From the NCBI GenBank assembly GCA_014138645.1, contig JACJIB010000003.1:372001-436000 (forward strand): DNA of 64,000 bases. Direction: 5' to 3'. This DNA is from Methylorubrum thiocyanatum. GTDB lineage: Bacteria; Pseudomonadota; Alphaproteobacteria; Rhizobiales; Beijerinckiaceae. Both the position numbers and the translations under genes were made by a program. Shown piece by piece: positions 9,148-19,905 of the stretch. Within the stretch, counting starts at the first letter, position 1. The number at the start of each line of letters is the position of its first letter. The notes below the pieces were generated by a model. That model saw nothing but the letters and a program-made list of their open reading frames with translations. It was not told the origin of the DNA and searched no databases.

Positions 9148-10419
9148 CTATTCCGGCCGCAGCAGCACGTGCTTCTTGCGCCCGAACGAGAGCTTGATCA
9201 CGCCCTCGGCCGTGAGATCGGAAGGCCGCAGCACCGCCTTCTCGTCGCTCACCTGCACGTCGTTGATCCGCAGGCCGCCGCCCTTGATCTGGCGGCGCGC
9301 CTCGCTCGTGGACGGCACGAGCCGGGCGTAGTCCGGCCCGAAGGCGGTCAGCACGCCGAGGCCCGCCTCCAGCACCGCGGACGGCACGGGGATCGTCGGC
9401 AGGGATTGCGCCAGCGTGCCCTCGACAAAGGTCTTGCGGGCGGTCTCGGCGGCGGCGGTCGCCGCCTCCGCCCCGTGCATCAGCGCGGTCGCCTCGGTGG
9501 CAAGGATCGTCTTGGCTTCGTTGATCTCGGCGCCCTGGAGCGCGGCGAGCCGCTCGATCTCGGGGAGCGGCAGCAGCGTGAACAGCTTGAGGAAACGGCC
9601 GACATCGGCGTCCTCGGTGTTCCGCCAGAACTGCCAGTAATCGTAGGGCGAGAGCATCCCGGCATCGAGCCAGACGGCGCCGGCGGCGGTCTTGCCCATC
9701 TTGGCGCCCGACGCGGTGGTCAGCAGCGGGCAGGTCAGGGCGTAGAGCTGCGGCGTGCCCATGCGGCGGCCGAGATCGATGCCGTTGACGATGTTGCCCC
9801 ACTGGTCCGAGCCGCCCATCTGCAGGCGGGTGCCGAAGCGGCGGTTCAGCTCGACGAAGTCGTAGGACTGGAGGATCATGTAGTTGAATTCCAGGAACGA
9901 GAGTTCCTGGTCGCGCTCCAGCCGCATCCGCACGCTGTCCATCGACATCATGCGGTTGACCGAGAAATGCCGGCCGATGTCGCGCAGCATCTCGATGTAG
10001 TTGAGCTTGGTCAGCCACTCGGCGTTGTCGACCATGATCGCGTCGTTGCCGGCCTCGCCGAAGTTGAGGAAGCGGGCGAAGGTCTGCTTGATCCCCTCCT
10101 TGTTGGCCTCGATCTGCTCCAGGGTCAGGATCTTGCGCGCCTCGTCGCGGCCCGACGGGTCGCCGACGCGGGTGGTGCCGCCGCCCATGAGCACGACCGG
10201 CTTGCCGCCGGTCTTCTGGAGCCAGTGCAGCATCATGATCGAGAGCAGGTGGCCGACATGGAGCGAGGCAGCCGTGCAGTCGTAGCCGGTATAGGTCGTC
10301 AGCCCCCCCTCCGCCGCCAGGGCGTCGATGCCGGGCAGATCCGAGGCTTGGTGGATGTAGCCGCGCTCCTGCAGCACCCGGATGAAGTCGGATTTCGGCG
10401 CGAAGCTCTCGGCGGTCAT
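9148..10419 (-). CDS. tyrS: Tyrosyl-tRNA synthetase
   Basis: The 423-residue class I enzyme attaches tyrosine to tRNA-Tyr. The HIGH signature reads HVGH (54-57), and the KMSKS loop reads KMGKT (240-244). The tyrosine pocket segment [11 protein letters not shown] is at 200-210. The C-terminal 60 residues form the S4 RNA-binding domain ([10 protein letters not shown]). Length and order match bacterial TyrRS. It is divergent from anmK, with 138 bases between the two starts, so both promoters lie there. Confidence 0.97.
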   Translation of the reverse strand: MTAESFAPKSDFIRVLQERGYIHQASDLPGIDALAAEGGLTTYTGYDCTAASLHVGHLLSIMMLHWLQKTGGKPVVLMGGGTTRVGDPSGRDEARKILTLEQIEANKEGIKQTFARFLNFGEAGNDAIMVDNAEWLTKLNYIEMLRDIGRHFSVNRMMSMDSVRMRLERDQELSFLEFNYMILQSYDFVELNRRFGTRLQMGGSDQWGNIVNGIDLGRRMGTPQLYALTCPLLTTASGAKMGKTAAGAVWLDAGMLSPYDYWQFWRNTEDADVGRFLKLFTLLPLPEIERLAALQGAEINEAKTILATEATALMHGAEAATAAAETARKTFVEGTLAQSLPTIPVPSAVLEAGLGVLTAFGPDYARLVPSTSEARRQIKGGGLRINDVQVSDEKAVLRPSDLTAEGVIKLSFGRKKHVLLRPE

Positions 10420-10557
10420 AATGATCGGTCTCGGATGGTTTGGCGGCGCGACAGGGGCGCGGCCGCAATGCTATCCCGCGAGGGGAAGCGCTCGCGCGCG
10501 CTCTTAGCAGGGCAGGCCGCGAAAGGCACGAGCCCGGATTTCGGGGGAGAGGGCGGC

Positions 10558-11691
10558 ATGACGATGAAGCGCGCGATCGGCCTGATGAGCGGCACCTCGC
10601 TGGACGGGATCGACGTGGCGCTGATCGAGAGCGACGGCGAGAGCATCCGTATCGTCAAATCGGCCAACGGCTTCATCGCGCCGCTCGGGCCGACGGGCTA
10701 CCGCGGATACCGTGAGGACGAGAAGACCCTGCTGCGCGAGGCGACCCGCGACGCCGAGGGCATCCGGGCGCGCGCCGATCGGCCCGGACGCCTGCCGCAG
10801 GCGGAGGATTTCGTCACTCGCGCCCATGCCGAGGCCATCGAAGCCTTCCTGGCGGAAAACGGCCTGAGCCCCGCGGATATCGACGTCGTCGGCTTCCACG
10901 GCCAGACGGTGATCCACCGGCCGAAGCTCGGCCTCACCGTGCAGATCGGCGACGGCGCGGCGCTCGCCCGGCGCCTCGGCATCCGCGTCGTGTCCGACAT
11001 GCGCGCCAACGACGTGGCCCAGGGCGGCCAGGGCGCGCCGCTGGTGCCGGTGTTCCACAAGGCCCTGGCCGGGGCTGCGGGCTTTGCCGGGCCGCTCGGC
11101 ATCCTCAACATCGGCGGCCTCGCCAACGCGACCTTGATCGATTCGAGCGGGAACATGCTCGCCTTCGACACCGGGCCGGGCAACGGGCCGATCAACGACT
11201 GGATGAAGGAGCGAACCGGCCGGGACCTCGACGAGGACGGCGCCACCGCCGCCCGCGGCACGGTGGATGAGGATCTGCTCGAAAACCTGCTCGGCCACCC
11301 GCTGATCCTGCGCCCGCCGCCGAAATCGCTGGACCGCAACTGGTTCTCGCATCGTCTGGCCGGTTATCTCACGATCGAGGACGGAGCGGCGACGCTCACC
11401 GCCTTCACCGCCCACGCGGTCGCCCGCAGCCTCGCCTTCGCCAGCGAGCGCCCGACCCGCTGGATCGTCGGGGGCGGCGGCGCGAAGAATCGCACGCTGA
11501 TGGCGATGCTGGAACGCCTCCTCAAGGCGGAAGTGCTGAACGCCGACGCGATCGGCTGGTCGTCCGATTTTCTGGAGGCGCAGGCCTTCGCCTACCTCGC
11601 CCTACGGGCGCTGGAGGGCCTGCCGCTCACCTATCCGACGACGACGGGTGTCAGCGAACCGGTCACGGGCGGGATCGTCTCCGAGCCGTGA
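10558..11691 (+). CDS. anmK: Anhydro-N-acetylmuramic acid kinase
   Basis: The 377-residue cytoplasmic kinase phosphorylates 1,6-anhydroMurNAc to MurNAc-6-P in peptidoglycan recycling. Family marks include LMSGTSLDGIDVAL at the N-terminus, GFHGQTV with the catalytic Asp region, NIGGLAN, FDTGPGNGPIND and the late VGGGGAKN loop. Start ATG 10558 follows GGGGGAGAGGG; a second in-frame ATG lies six bases on. Its stop overlaps the GTG of the following DUF3578 gene (GTGA), implying an operon. Confidence 0.96.
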   Translation: MTMKRAIGLMSGTSLDGIDVALIESDGESIRIVKSANGFIAPLGPTGYRGYREDEKTLLREATRDAEGIRARADRPGRLPQAEDFVTRAHAEAIEAFLAENGLSPADIDVVGFHGQTVIHRPKLGLTVQIGDGAALARRLGIRVVSDMRANDVAQGGQGAPLVPVFHKALAGAAGFAGPLGILNIGGLANATLIDSSGNMLAFDTGPGNGPINDWMKERTGRDLDEDGATAARGTVDEDLLENLLGHPLILRPPPKSLDRNWFSHRLAGYLTIEDGAATLTAFTAHAVARSLAFASERPTRWIVGGGGAKNRTLMAMLERLLKAEVLNADAIGWSSDFLEAQAFAYLALRALEGLPLTYPTTTGVSEPVTGGIVSEP

Positions 11692-12293
11692 GCCTCGGCT
11701 ACGCCCTGCGCCGCATCGTCGAGGAGTATCCGCTGGCGCGCACCGATCCGCCGGCCGGGCACCCGCTCGCCCACGTGATCCGAAAAGGCGCGCCGGACGA
11801 GCTGCGCCGGGCGCTGGCTCCCCTCGGCAGCCCGTTCGTGGTCAAGGGCAGCCCAGGCCGCGGCAGCCACTGGGCCGCCGTGCCTTGGCTCGCTCTGTTC
11901 GACCCGGCGGTGACGACGAGCGCGACCCGCGGCTATTACCTCGTCTACCTGTTTCCGGCGCATCGCGAGGCGGTGCATCTCTCGCTGGCGCAGGGGACGG
12001 TGGCAGCGATCCGCGAATACGGGCCGCGCTCGGGCGACCATCTGCGCGAAAGCGGTGCCCGGCTGCGGGAACGGCTGGCCGATTTCGCCGCCGACCTGCC
12101 GGTCACGGCAATCACCCTCGGCAGTGCGGGCGAGCTGCCCGAAGGCTACGAGGCCGCCCACATCCTCGGCCTGACCTACGATCTCGCCGCGCTCGCCGAT
12201 GAGCGGCGCCTGCACGCCGACCTCGCCACCGGCCTCGCCGCCTACCGGGCGCTGAAGGCGCGGGGTGGGCTCGATCTTCCAACTCAACGCTGA
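11688..12293 (+). CDS. DUF3578 (MrcB N-terminal-like) stand-alone protein
   Basis: The 201-residue protein matches the fold pattern of DUF3578, the domain found at the N-terminus of McrB-type restriction GTPases. Marks are GSPGRGSHWAAVPWLALFD, then GYYLVYLF and REAVHLSLAQG. There is no AAA GTPase module, and no McrC gene nearby. It starts at GTG 11688, overlapping the anmK stop, so it is translationally coupled to a peptidoglycan-recycling kinase. It could be a modified-base reader, or a domestic protein of another role; the sequence does not tell which. Confidence 0.7.
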   Translation: MSLGYALRRIVEEYPLARTDPPAGHPLAHVIRKGAPDELRRALAPLGSPFVVKGSPGRGSHWAAVPWLALFDPAVTTSATRGYYLVYLFPAHREAVHLSLAQGTVAAIREYGPRSGDHLRESGARLRERLADFAADLPVTAITLGSAGELPEGYEAAHILGLTYDLAALADERRLHADLATGLAAYRALKARGGLDLPTQR

Positions 12294-12297
12294 AGCT

Positions 12298-12585
12298 TCA
12301 GTGAGGCATCACGGAGGCCGTAAGGCGCACGTTCAGAGCGTTGAGGACGCGCAAGGCTGTGTCGAGGCTGGGATTGCCGTCATCCGACAGCGCCCGGTAG
12401 AGGCTTTCCCGCGACAAGCCCGTTTCGCGGGCGATCTGGGTCATGCCTCGGGCCCGCGCCGCCACGCCAAGCGCCCGACGAAACAGCGCGGCATCGCCTT
12501 GCTCGATGGCTGCAGCCAGATACTCAGCGACAGCCTCGTCGCTGTCGAGAAACTCGGCCGAGTCGTACGGGCTCAACTCTGTCAT
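12298..12585 (-). CDS. HigA-like helix-turn-helix antitoxin
   Basis: The 95-residue protein has an XRE-type helix-turn-helix (about residues 48-90, GMTQIARETGLSRESLYRALSDDGNPSLDTALRVLNAL). This is the pattern of the putative addiction-module antidote family that partners RelE/HigB-like toxins. The ATG overlaps the toxin stop (ATGA), with toxin first as in higBA. It should bind the palindrome upstream of the toxin. The N-terminal DSAEFLDSDEAVAEYL segment probably contacts the toxin. Confidence 0.88.
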   Translation of the reverse strand: MTELSPYDSAEFLDSDEAVAEYLAAAIEQGDAALFRRALGVAARARGMTQIARETGLSRESLYRALSDDGNPSLDTALRVLNALNVRLTASVMPH

Positions 12586-12884
12586 GGCTTTTCTTTCAGC
12601 GTCGCCGCGAGGGAGAGCGCACGGGCGATGTCGCGCTTCTGGCTGGACTTGTCCCCTCCACAAAGAAGGATGACGAGCGTTCCGTCGCGGTACTTGAAGT
12701 AGATCCGGTAACCCGGCCCGTAATCGATCCTCAGTTCGCTGACGCCTCCGCCGACAGGCTTCGAGTCACCTTCGTGGCCGAGTGCAAGGCGGTCGATCCG
12801 CAAGGCGATCCGTGCCTTGGCACGATCGTCCCGGAGATTTCGAAGCCAGTCCGCGAACACGCGGGTTCGGATAATCTCCGGCAT
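12582..12884 (-). CDS. RelE/HigB-like type II toxin
   Basis: The 100-residue protein belongs to the RelE/ParE-like addiction-module toxins. Marks are FADWLRNLRDDRAKARIALRI, then GGGVSELRIDYGPGYRIYF, a strand LVILLCGGDKSSQ and QKRDIARA. These families are ribosome-dependent mRNA interferases. Arg and Lys residues in the last third are consistent with that, but activity is unproven here. It is first in the operon, immediately downstream of a promoter with an embedded palindrome. Confidence 0.9.
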   Translation of the reverse strand: MPEIIRTRVFADWLRNLRDDRAKARIALRIDRLALGHEGDSKPVGGGVSELRIDYGPGYRIYFKYRDGTLVILLCGGDKSSQKRDIARALSLAATLKEKP

Positions 12885-12889
12885 TCCGG

Positions 12890-12918
12890 ATCGTAGCCCA
12901 TAGGCTACATTTCGACAA
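12890..12918 (-). promoter_or_regulatory. Promoter with operator palindrome of the RelE/HigA-like pair
   Basis: On the minus strand, TTGTCG (12918-12913) and TACGAT (12895-12890) stand 17 bases apart, a good -35/-10 pair ending 5 bases before the toxin ATG. Inside it lies the inverted repeat GTAGCC-N4-GGCTAC (12893-12908), so a bound antitoxin would cover the -10. With the -10 so close to the start, the transcript would be almost leaderless. Confidence 0.6.
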
Positions 12919-13016
12919 CGGGCTTCACGATCAGACCGAGCGCGGGCCCCGCACGATGGGTTGAAGGGCGGGCGGAATTTGTGCCGCTCCGCATCCCGCG
13001 CTAAGGCACGCGCGCC

Positions 13017-14117
13017 ATGTCGCACAACACCTTCGGCCACCTGTTCCGCGTCACCACCTTCGGCGAGAGCCACGGGGTGGCGCTCGGCTGCGTGGTGGAT
13101 GGGTGCCCGCCCGGCCTCGCGCTGGAAGCCGAGGAGATCCAAGCGGAGCTCGACCGGCGCAAGCCCGGCCAGTCGCGCTTCACCACGCAAAGGCGCGAGC
13201 CCGATCAGGTGAAGATCCTGTCGGGCGTATTCGGCGACGACCGCACGGGCGGGCGCCAGCTCACCACCGGCACGCCGATCGCGCTGATGATCGAGAACAC
13301 CGATCAGCGCTCGAAGGACTATTCCGAAATCCGCGACAGCTACCGCCCCGGCCACGCCGACTATACCTACGACGCCAAATACGGCTTTCGCGATTACCGC
13401 GGCGGCGGGCGCTCGTCGGCGCGAGAGACGGCCGCACGCGTCGCCGCTGGCGCGATCGCCCGCAAGGTGATCCCCGGCATCACCATCCGCGCCGCCCTGG
13501 TGCAGATGGGCCCGCACGCCATCGACCGCGCGAACTGGGATTGGGCGGAGGTCGGCAACAACCCGTTCTTCTGCCCGGACGCCAAGGCGGCCGCGCTCTA
13601 CGAGAGCTATCTCGACGGGATCCGCAAGGACGGCTCCTCGGTCGGCGCGGTGATCGAGGTGATCGCCGAGGGCGTGCCCCCCGGCCTCGGCGCGCCGATC
13701 TACGGCAAGCTCGATGCGGATCTCGCCGCGGCGATGATGTCGATCAACGCGGTCAAGGGCGTCGAGATCGGCGACGGCTTCGCGGCCGCCGCGCTGCGCG
13801 GCGAGGACAATGCCGACGAGATGCGCGCGGGCAATAACGGCCGCCCGCGCTTCCTCGGCAATCATGCCGGCGGCATCCTGGGCGGCATCTCGTCAGGCGA
13901 GCCGATCGTGGTGCGCTTTGCCGTGAAGCCGACCTCCTCGATCCTGACGCCGCGGCAAAGCGTGAATCGCCAGGGTGAAGAAATCGACCTTGTCACCAAG
14001 GGCCGCCACGACCCCTGCGTCGGCATCCGCGCCGTTCCCGTCGCCGAGGCGATGATGGCGTGCGTGCTGGCCGATCACCATCTCCGCCATCGCGGGCAGG
14101 TCGGCGACCGCGCCTGA
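13017..14117 (+). CDS. aroC: Chorismate synthase
   Basis: The 366-residue enzyme catalyses the last common step of aromatic synthesis, EPSP to chorismate, using reduced FMN. Signatures are GESHGVALG (16-24), RYRPGHAD-like [28 protein letters not shown] and the C-terminal [18 protein letters not shown]. The length is usual. The ribB gene follows within 14 bases, so the two are probably co-transcribed; both pathways draw on flavin or aromatic precursors, but the link is only positional. Confidence 0.98.
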   Translation: MSHNTFGHLFRVTTFGESHGVALGCVVDGCPPGLALEAEEIQAELDRRKPGQSRFTTQRREPDQVKILSGVFGDDRTGGRQLTTGTPIALMIENTDQRSKDYSEIRDSYRPGHADYTYDAKYGFRDYRGGGRSSARETAARVAAGAIARKVIPGITIRAALVQMGPHAIDRANWDWAEVGNNPFFCPDAKAAALYESYLDGIRKDGSSVGAVIEVIAEGVPPGLGAPIYGKLDADLAAAMMSINAVKGVEIGDGFAAAALRGEDNADEMRAGNNGRPRFLGNHAGGILGGISSGEPIVVRFAVKPTSSILTPRQSVNRQGEEIDLVTKGRHDPCVGIRAVPVAEAMMACVLADHHLRHRGQVGDRA

Positions 14118-14131
14118 CCGCCCCATTCGAA

Positions 14132-15229
14132 GTGCTGAACGAGACGAAGCCCGTGCCCCATTGCAGCGTCACCGAGGCCATCGAGGCCTTTGCCCGCGGC
14201 GAGATCGTGGTCGTTACCGACGACGACGACCGTGAGAACGAGGGCGACCTCGTCGTCGCCGCCTCACTCTGCACGCCGGAGAAGATGGCGTTCATCATCC
14301 GCAACACCTGCGGCATCGTCTGCGCGCCGATCACCCTCGACGAGGCGCGCCGTCTGCATCTCGACCCGATGGTGGCCTCGAACGACGCGCCGCTGGGCAC
14401 CGCCTTCACCGTCACGGTGGACGTGCGCCACGGGCTGACCACCGGCATCTCCGCCGAGCAGCGCTGCAATACGGTCCGCGCGCTCGCCAACGGCAATATG
14501 GGCGCGGGCGACTTCGTGCGGCCGGGCCACGTCTTCCCGCTGATCGCCCGCGACGGCGGCGTGCTGATGCGCTCGGGTCATACGGAGGCGGCGGTCGATC
14601 TGTGCAAGCTCGCGGGTCTGCCGCCGGTGGGCGTGATCTGCGAACTCGCCAACGACGACGGCACCGTGATGAAGGGGCCGCAGATCGACACGTTTACCGA
14701 GCAGCACAGCCTCAAGCGCGTCTCGGTGGCCGACCTCATCGCCTACCGGCAGGCCCGCGACCGGCTGGTCGAGCGGGTCGGCACCTTCCCGGTCAAGACC
14801 GAGTTCGGCGCCATGACCGGCTACGCCTATGTCACGCCGTTCGAGCCGATCCAGCAATTCGCCTTCGTCCACGGCGCCATCGGCGACGGCCGCAACGTGC
14901 CGGTGCGCCTGCACCGCTCCAACGTCGTCGCCGACGTGATCGAGGGCGGCGGCCAGATCGAGAGCGTGATGCGCCGCTTTGCCAAGGAGGGCCGCGGCAT
15001 CCTCGTCTATCTGCGCGACGGCACCGCGGGCGTCCCGCTCAACCGCTACGCCGAGGAGGGGGCCGAGGCGCAGCGCGTGCGCCAGTGGCGCGAGGTGGGA
15101 CTCGGCGCGCAGATCCTGCGTGACCTCGGCGTGGTCTCGATCCGCAACCTGTCCTCCTCGTCGCGCTCCTATGTCGGCCTGTCTGGCTTCGGCATCGAGC
15201 TGGTGAGCGAAGAGCCGCTGGAGGGTTGA
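14132..15229 (+). CDS. ribB: 3,4-dihydroxy-2-butanone 4-phosphate synthase with degenerate GTP cyclohydrolase II-like domain
   Basis: The N-terminal domain (about residues 8-205) makes the four-carbon precursor of riboflavin from ribulose-5-phosphate. It keeps the metal and substrate motifs DDDRENEGDL, RPGHVFPL and GHTEAAVDL. The C-terminal half aligns with RibA by GLGAQILRDLGV and SYVGLSGFGIELV. It lacks the three zinc-binding cysteines of GTP cyclohydrolase II, so RibA activity is unlikely. Start is uncertain: GTG 14132 (365 residues) avoids overlap with aroC, GTG 14153 is also possible, and ATG 14060 would overlap aroC by 58 bases. Confidence 0.93.
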   Translation: MLNETKPVPHCSVTEAIEAFARGEIVVVTDDDDRENEGDLVVAASLCTPEKMAFIIRNTCGIVCAPITLDEARRLHLDPMVASNDAPLGTAFTVTVDVRHGLTTGISAEQRCNTVRALANGNMGAGDFVRPGHVFPLIARDGGVLMRSGHTEAAVDLCKLAGLPPVGVICELANDDGTVMKGPQIDTFTEQHSLKRVSVADLIAYRQARDRLVERVGTFPVKTEFGAMTGYAYVTPFEPIQQFAFVHGAIGDGRNVPVRLHRSNVVADVIEGGGQIESVMRRFAKEGRGILVYLRDGTAGVPLNRYAEEGAEAQRVRQWREVGLGAQILRDLGVVSIRNLSSSSRSYVGLSGFGIELVSEEPLEG

Positions 15230-15236
15230 AGGCAGG

Positions 15237-15270
15237 CGGCCGCGCTGCCCCTTGCGGGCAAGCGCGGCCG
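15237..15270 (+). terminator. Strong hairpin after ribB
   Basis: CGGCCGCGC (15237-15245) pairs perfectly with GCGCGGCCG (15262-15270), and an inner GCCC/GGGC pair extends the stem. It begins 8 bases after the ribB stop and is followed by a weak TTCCC stretch, so it probably ends the aroC-ribB transcript. Confidence 0.65.
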
Positions 15271-15328
15271 TTCCCAGTTCCTTTCCGAGGCGGCTCTCTC
15301 GGCCGCTATCTGCGGAAAAGGAGCGCGC

Positions 15329-15562
15329 ATGGTCCTCGTCGCCTGTCCCGCCTGCGATCACCGCATTTCCGAGAAGGCCGTCGCCTGCCCCTCCTGCGGG
15401 CATCCCGGCAGCGGGAGCGACCGGCACGGCCTCGTGCCGGCGCTGGGCCGCTTCGCCGGAACCTACGTCTCCGCCAACGCGATCACGGGGGCGATCCTCG
15501 GCAGCGTGATGTTCATCAGCTTCGCGGCCGTGCTCATCACCCTGATCCTGACCCACCGATAA
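15329..15562 (+). CDS. Zinc-ribbon small membrane protein
   Basis: The 77-residue protein has an N-terminal zinc ribbon with two CxxC pairs (CPACDHRISEKAVACPSCGHP, about residues 6-26). One transmembrane helix follows near the C-terminus (ITGAILGSVMFISFAAVLITLIL). Such proteins are common single-pass membrane proteins of unknown role. AAAGGAG lies upstream of ATG 15329. It follows the ribB hairpin, so it probably has its own promoter. Confidence 0.72.
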   Translation: MVLVACPACDHRISEKAVACPSCGHPGSGSDRHGLVPALGRFAGTYVSANAITGAILGSVMFISFAAVLITLILTHR

Positions 15563-15587
15563 GCCGAAGGGACCGGGGCGGTGCCCG

Positions 15588-16565
15588 TCACCGCCCCATC
15601 AGCGCGTCCACATGCGCGGCGACGGAGCGGGCGAGCCCGTCGAGGCTGTAGCCGCCCTCTAGGATCGACACGACCCGGCCGCCCGCGTGGCGGTCGGCGA
15701 CCTCCATCAGCCGGCGCGTCGCCCAGCCGAAATCCGCCTCTTCGAGCTGGATGTTGGCCAGCGGGTCGAGCTTGTGCGCGTCGAACCCGGCCGAGATCAC
15801 CACGAGATCCGGCGCGAACGCGTCGAGCCGCGGAAGGATCCGCGCCTCGAAGGCTTCCCGGAAGATCTCGCTGCCGTCGAAGGCCTTGAGCGGCGCGTTG
15901 ACGATGGTGTCGTGGTCGCCCCGCTCCCCCGTCGCGCCCGAACCGGGAAACAGCGGCATCTGGTGGGTCGAGGCGTACATCACGCTTTTGTCGGACCAGA
16001 AGATGTCCTGCGAGCCATTGCCGTGGTGGACGTCGAAATCCACCAGGGCGACGCGGGTGGCACCGAACGCCTTCTGGGCGTGGCGCACGGCGATCGCCGC
16101 ATGGTTGAACAGGCAGAAGCCCATGGCGCGCTCGCGCTCGGCGTGATGGCCGGGCGGACGCATGGCCACGAAGGCGTTGGCGCACTCGCCCTTCATCACC
16201 GCATCGACCGCGTGATTCGATCCGCCGATGGCGTGCAGGCAGGTGTTGAGCGAGCCGGGCGACATCAGCGTGTCGCCGTCGATCTGGAAGAAGCCCTCGT
16301 CGGGCGAGGCGGCGAGGATGGTCTCGACGAAGGCCGCCGGGTGGACGAGTTCGGCGACGGAAGCCTCGGCCTTCGGCGCGTGGCAGCGCACCAGCGCGGC
16401 GAAGCGTTCGTCCTCGAGGGCGCGCTCGACCGCCTGCATGCGGGCGGGCCGCTCCGGATGGCCGGTGGGAACCGCGTGTTCCAGCGCGCTCGGATGGGTG
16501 ACGTACAGGGTGCTCAGGGCCGTTTCTCCCGGGTGCGCGAGACGGTGATGCCGGGCCACGGCCAT
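15588..16565 (-). CDS. Histone deacetylase-family (class II/acetylpolyamine-type) hydrolase
   Basis: The 325-residue arginase/deacetylase-fold zinc amidohydrolase has family marks in order: HPERPARMQAV, RPPGHHAERERAMGFCLFNHAAIA (catalytic His pair), DFDVHHGNGSQDIFW (zinc ligands Asp and His), PLFPGSG and SAGFDAHKLDPLA (zinc Asp). Bacterial members deacetylate polyamines or other acetylated amines; the substrate is not readable. ATG 16565 adds about 18 residues before the family start (STLYVTHP), so a non-ATG start near 16510 is possible. Confidence 0.92.
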   Translation of the reverse strand: MAVARHHRLAHPGETALSTLYVTHPSALEHAVPTGHPERPARMQAVERALEDERFAALVRCHAPKAEASVAELVHPAAFVETILAASPDEGFFQIDGDTLMSPGSLNTCLHAIGGSNHAVDAVMKGECANAFVAMRPPGHHAERERAMGFCLFNHAAIAVRHAQKAFGATRVALVDFDVHHGNGSQDIFWSDKSVMYASTHQMPLFPGSGATGERGDHDTIVNAPLKAFDGSEIFREAFEARILPRLDAFAPDLVVISAGFDAHKLDPLANIQLEEADFGWATRRLMEVADRHAGGRVVSILEGGYSLDGLARSVAAHVDALMGR

Positions 16566-17167
16566 CCCGCCTCGTCACGCGCCGCCCTGCGGGGGCAGGG
16601 CAACCTCGTTGCTGCCATGCGGCGCTCCCGGTCTGGGCCAGGGCCACCGTTCTCGTTGGCTCGAACTTGTCGATCTTGGCCCCGGCGCGCAACAGCACAG
16701 TTGAAGACGGCGATGCACGATCACCGTCTCCATGCGCCGGCATCATTTCGGCCCACGCTCGGCCATCGAGCGGTGCGCAACCCCCGGTGGATTGCCTCGC
16801 ACCACGGGCCTTCCACATGCGCCCCTCGCTCGCCCTCGTTTCCCCGTGGGCCTCGCGCCGCACCTGACCGCCTGCCAGTCGCCGACAGCCCAGGCCGTGG
16901 CGCCGATCCAGTCGGTCGCCGAACGGCCCGCGGTTCCGCCCCTTCCGCCCGGGCCCGAGCGGGACGCCCTATCGGGACGAAAGTCGGCACGTTAAACGGA
17001 GTCTTACCGCGAAAAAGCAAGCTTTCCGAAAGGCTCAATCGTGAGCAGCCGTTTACCTGAACACGGGTTCAGATTTGGCCATTAACCTCTTCGAGCGTTG
17101 TCGGCCCGTAATGTCAGCACAGACACGAACAAACACCGGCGACAACGAGCTGGAGAGGCATCAGACC
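16566..17167. other. Intergenic, 602 bases, no gene seen
   Basis: No frame here has a convincing start, domain or codon pattern; the open frames on either strand look like GC-rich noise. The last 190 bases are less GC-rich and contain CTGAAC-N4-GTTCAG (17057-17072), a small inverted repeat 96 bases before the next gene, which may be part of its promoter. Confidence 0.5.
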
Positions 17168-17650
17168 ATGACCAACACTGCGCTTGAACTGTTCTGCACC
17201 CGCATCGTCGACGCCGGCCGCCTGACCCAGGACGACGTTCGCGAACTCGCCCGCGAGATCCTGCCCGACGGCATCATGGGCCGGGACGAGGCCGACCTGC
17301 TGCTGGCCCTGGACCGCGCCGTCGCCGACATCCACGAGGGCTTTTCCGCCTTCGTCACGGCGGAAGTCGTCAACTTTGCCGTCTACGGCGAGCGCCCCAC
17401 CGGCATCATCACCCGCGAGATGTCGGCGTGGCTCGCCGCCTCCATCGCCGGCCGCAAGGGCCCGACGGCGCTCGGCAGCCGGATCGCCATGGAGATCGTG
17501 CGCGAGGCCGAGACCAGCGACGAGACGCTGATCGCCTTTGCCCTGAAGGCCAAGAGCGCGCTGGCCAAGAGCCTGGCCAAGAGCCTGACCGAGAACACGG
17601 CGGACAAGGCCGCCGCCTGCAGCCCCGGCCGTCTGCCGTGCGCTGCATGA
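17168..17650 (+). CDS. Conserved hypothetical protein
   Basis: The 160-residue, probably cytoplasmic alpha-helical protein is rich in E, A, D and L. It has recurring helix pieces (LTQDDVRELAREILPDGIMGRDEADLLLALDR) and a C-terminal repeat KSALAKSLAKSLTEN. The DDVRELAREI...DEADLLLALD layout recalls TerB/DUF-like acidic helical bundles, but no family is recognised with confidence. The start at ATG 17168 follows GGAGAGG at 11 bases; an upstream ATG at 17075 is less likely. It stands alone on the plus strand, with large gaps on both sides. Confidence 0.65.
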   Translation: MTNTALELFCTRIVDAGRLTQDDVRELAREILPDGIMGRDEADLLLALDRAVADIHEGFSAFVTAEVVNFAVYGERPTGIITREMSAWLAASIAGRKGPTALGSRIAMEIVREAETSDETLIAFALKAKSALAKSLAKSLTENTADKAAACSPGRLPCAA

Positions 17651-17716
17651 TGAATTCAGTTTAAGCACCGGCTGCGTCTTCGACACCGGTGCCGCGCCCA
17701 GCATCCGGGCGCCCCC

Positions 17717-17750
17717 GAAATTCGAATTGAAGGGCACTCAATCGAATTTC
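17717..17750. repeat. AT-rich near-perfect inverted repeat upstream of pccA
   Basis: GAAATTCGAATTGA (17717-17730) and TCAATCGAATTTC (17738-17750) are reverse complements with one bulged base and a 7-base spacer, 128 bases before the pccA start. In such GC-rich DNA an AT-rich dyad of this length is unusual. It could be an operator for a pccA regulator or a stem-loop ending the upstream gene; no T-run follows. Confidence 0.5.
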
Positions 17751-17877
17751 ACCGACCTCAGCCTTTTGGGGAGTGCGGCACAGCTTCCGTCTCCCGCGCA
17801 ACTGCTTTATCGGGATGCGTTCGGGCTCGCCTTCGGGAGGGGTGGGCCGAGACAGTCTCCCTCAAGAAGCGGCTGCG

Positions 17878-19881
<2,004 letters not shown>

Positions 19882-19905
19882 TCGGCGCGGCGGCCGTCGG
19901 TCGAC

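Noticed and set aside
9076..10557. Plus-strand extension of the anmK frame
   Set aside because: Lies antisense over tyrS. AnmK begins at 10558 with a strong Shine-Dalgarno.
13900..14131. FMN riboswitch ahead of ribB
   Set aside because: ribB follows aroC by only a few bases, leaving no room for the aptamer, and its conserved blocks were not seen.
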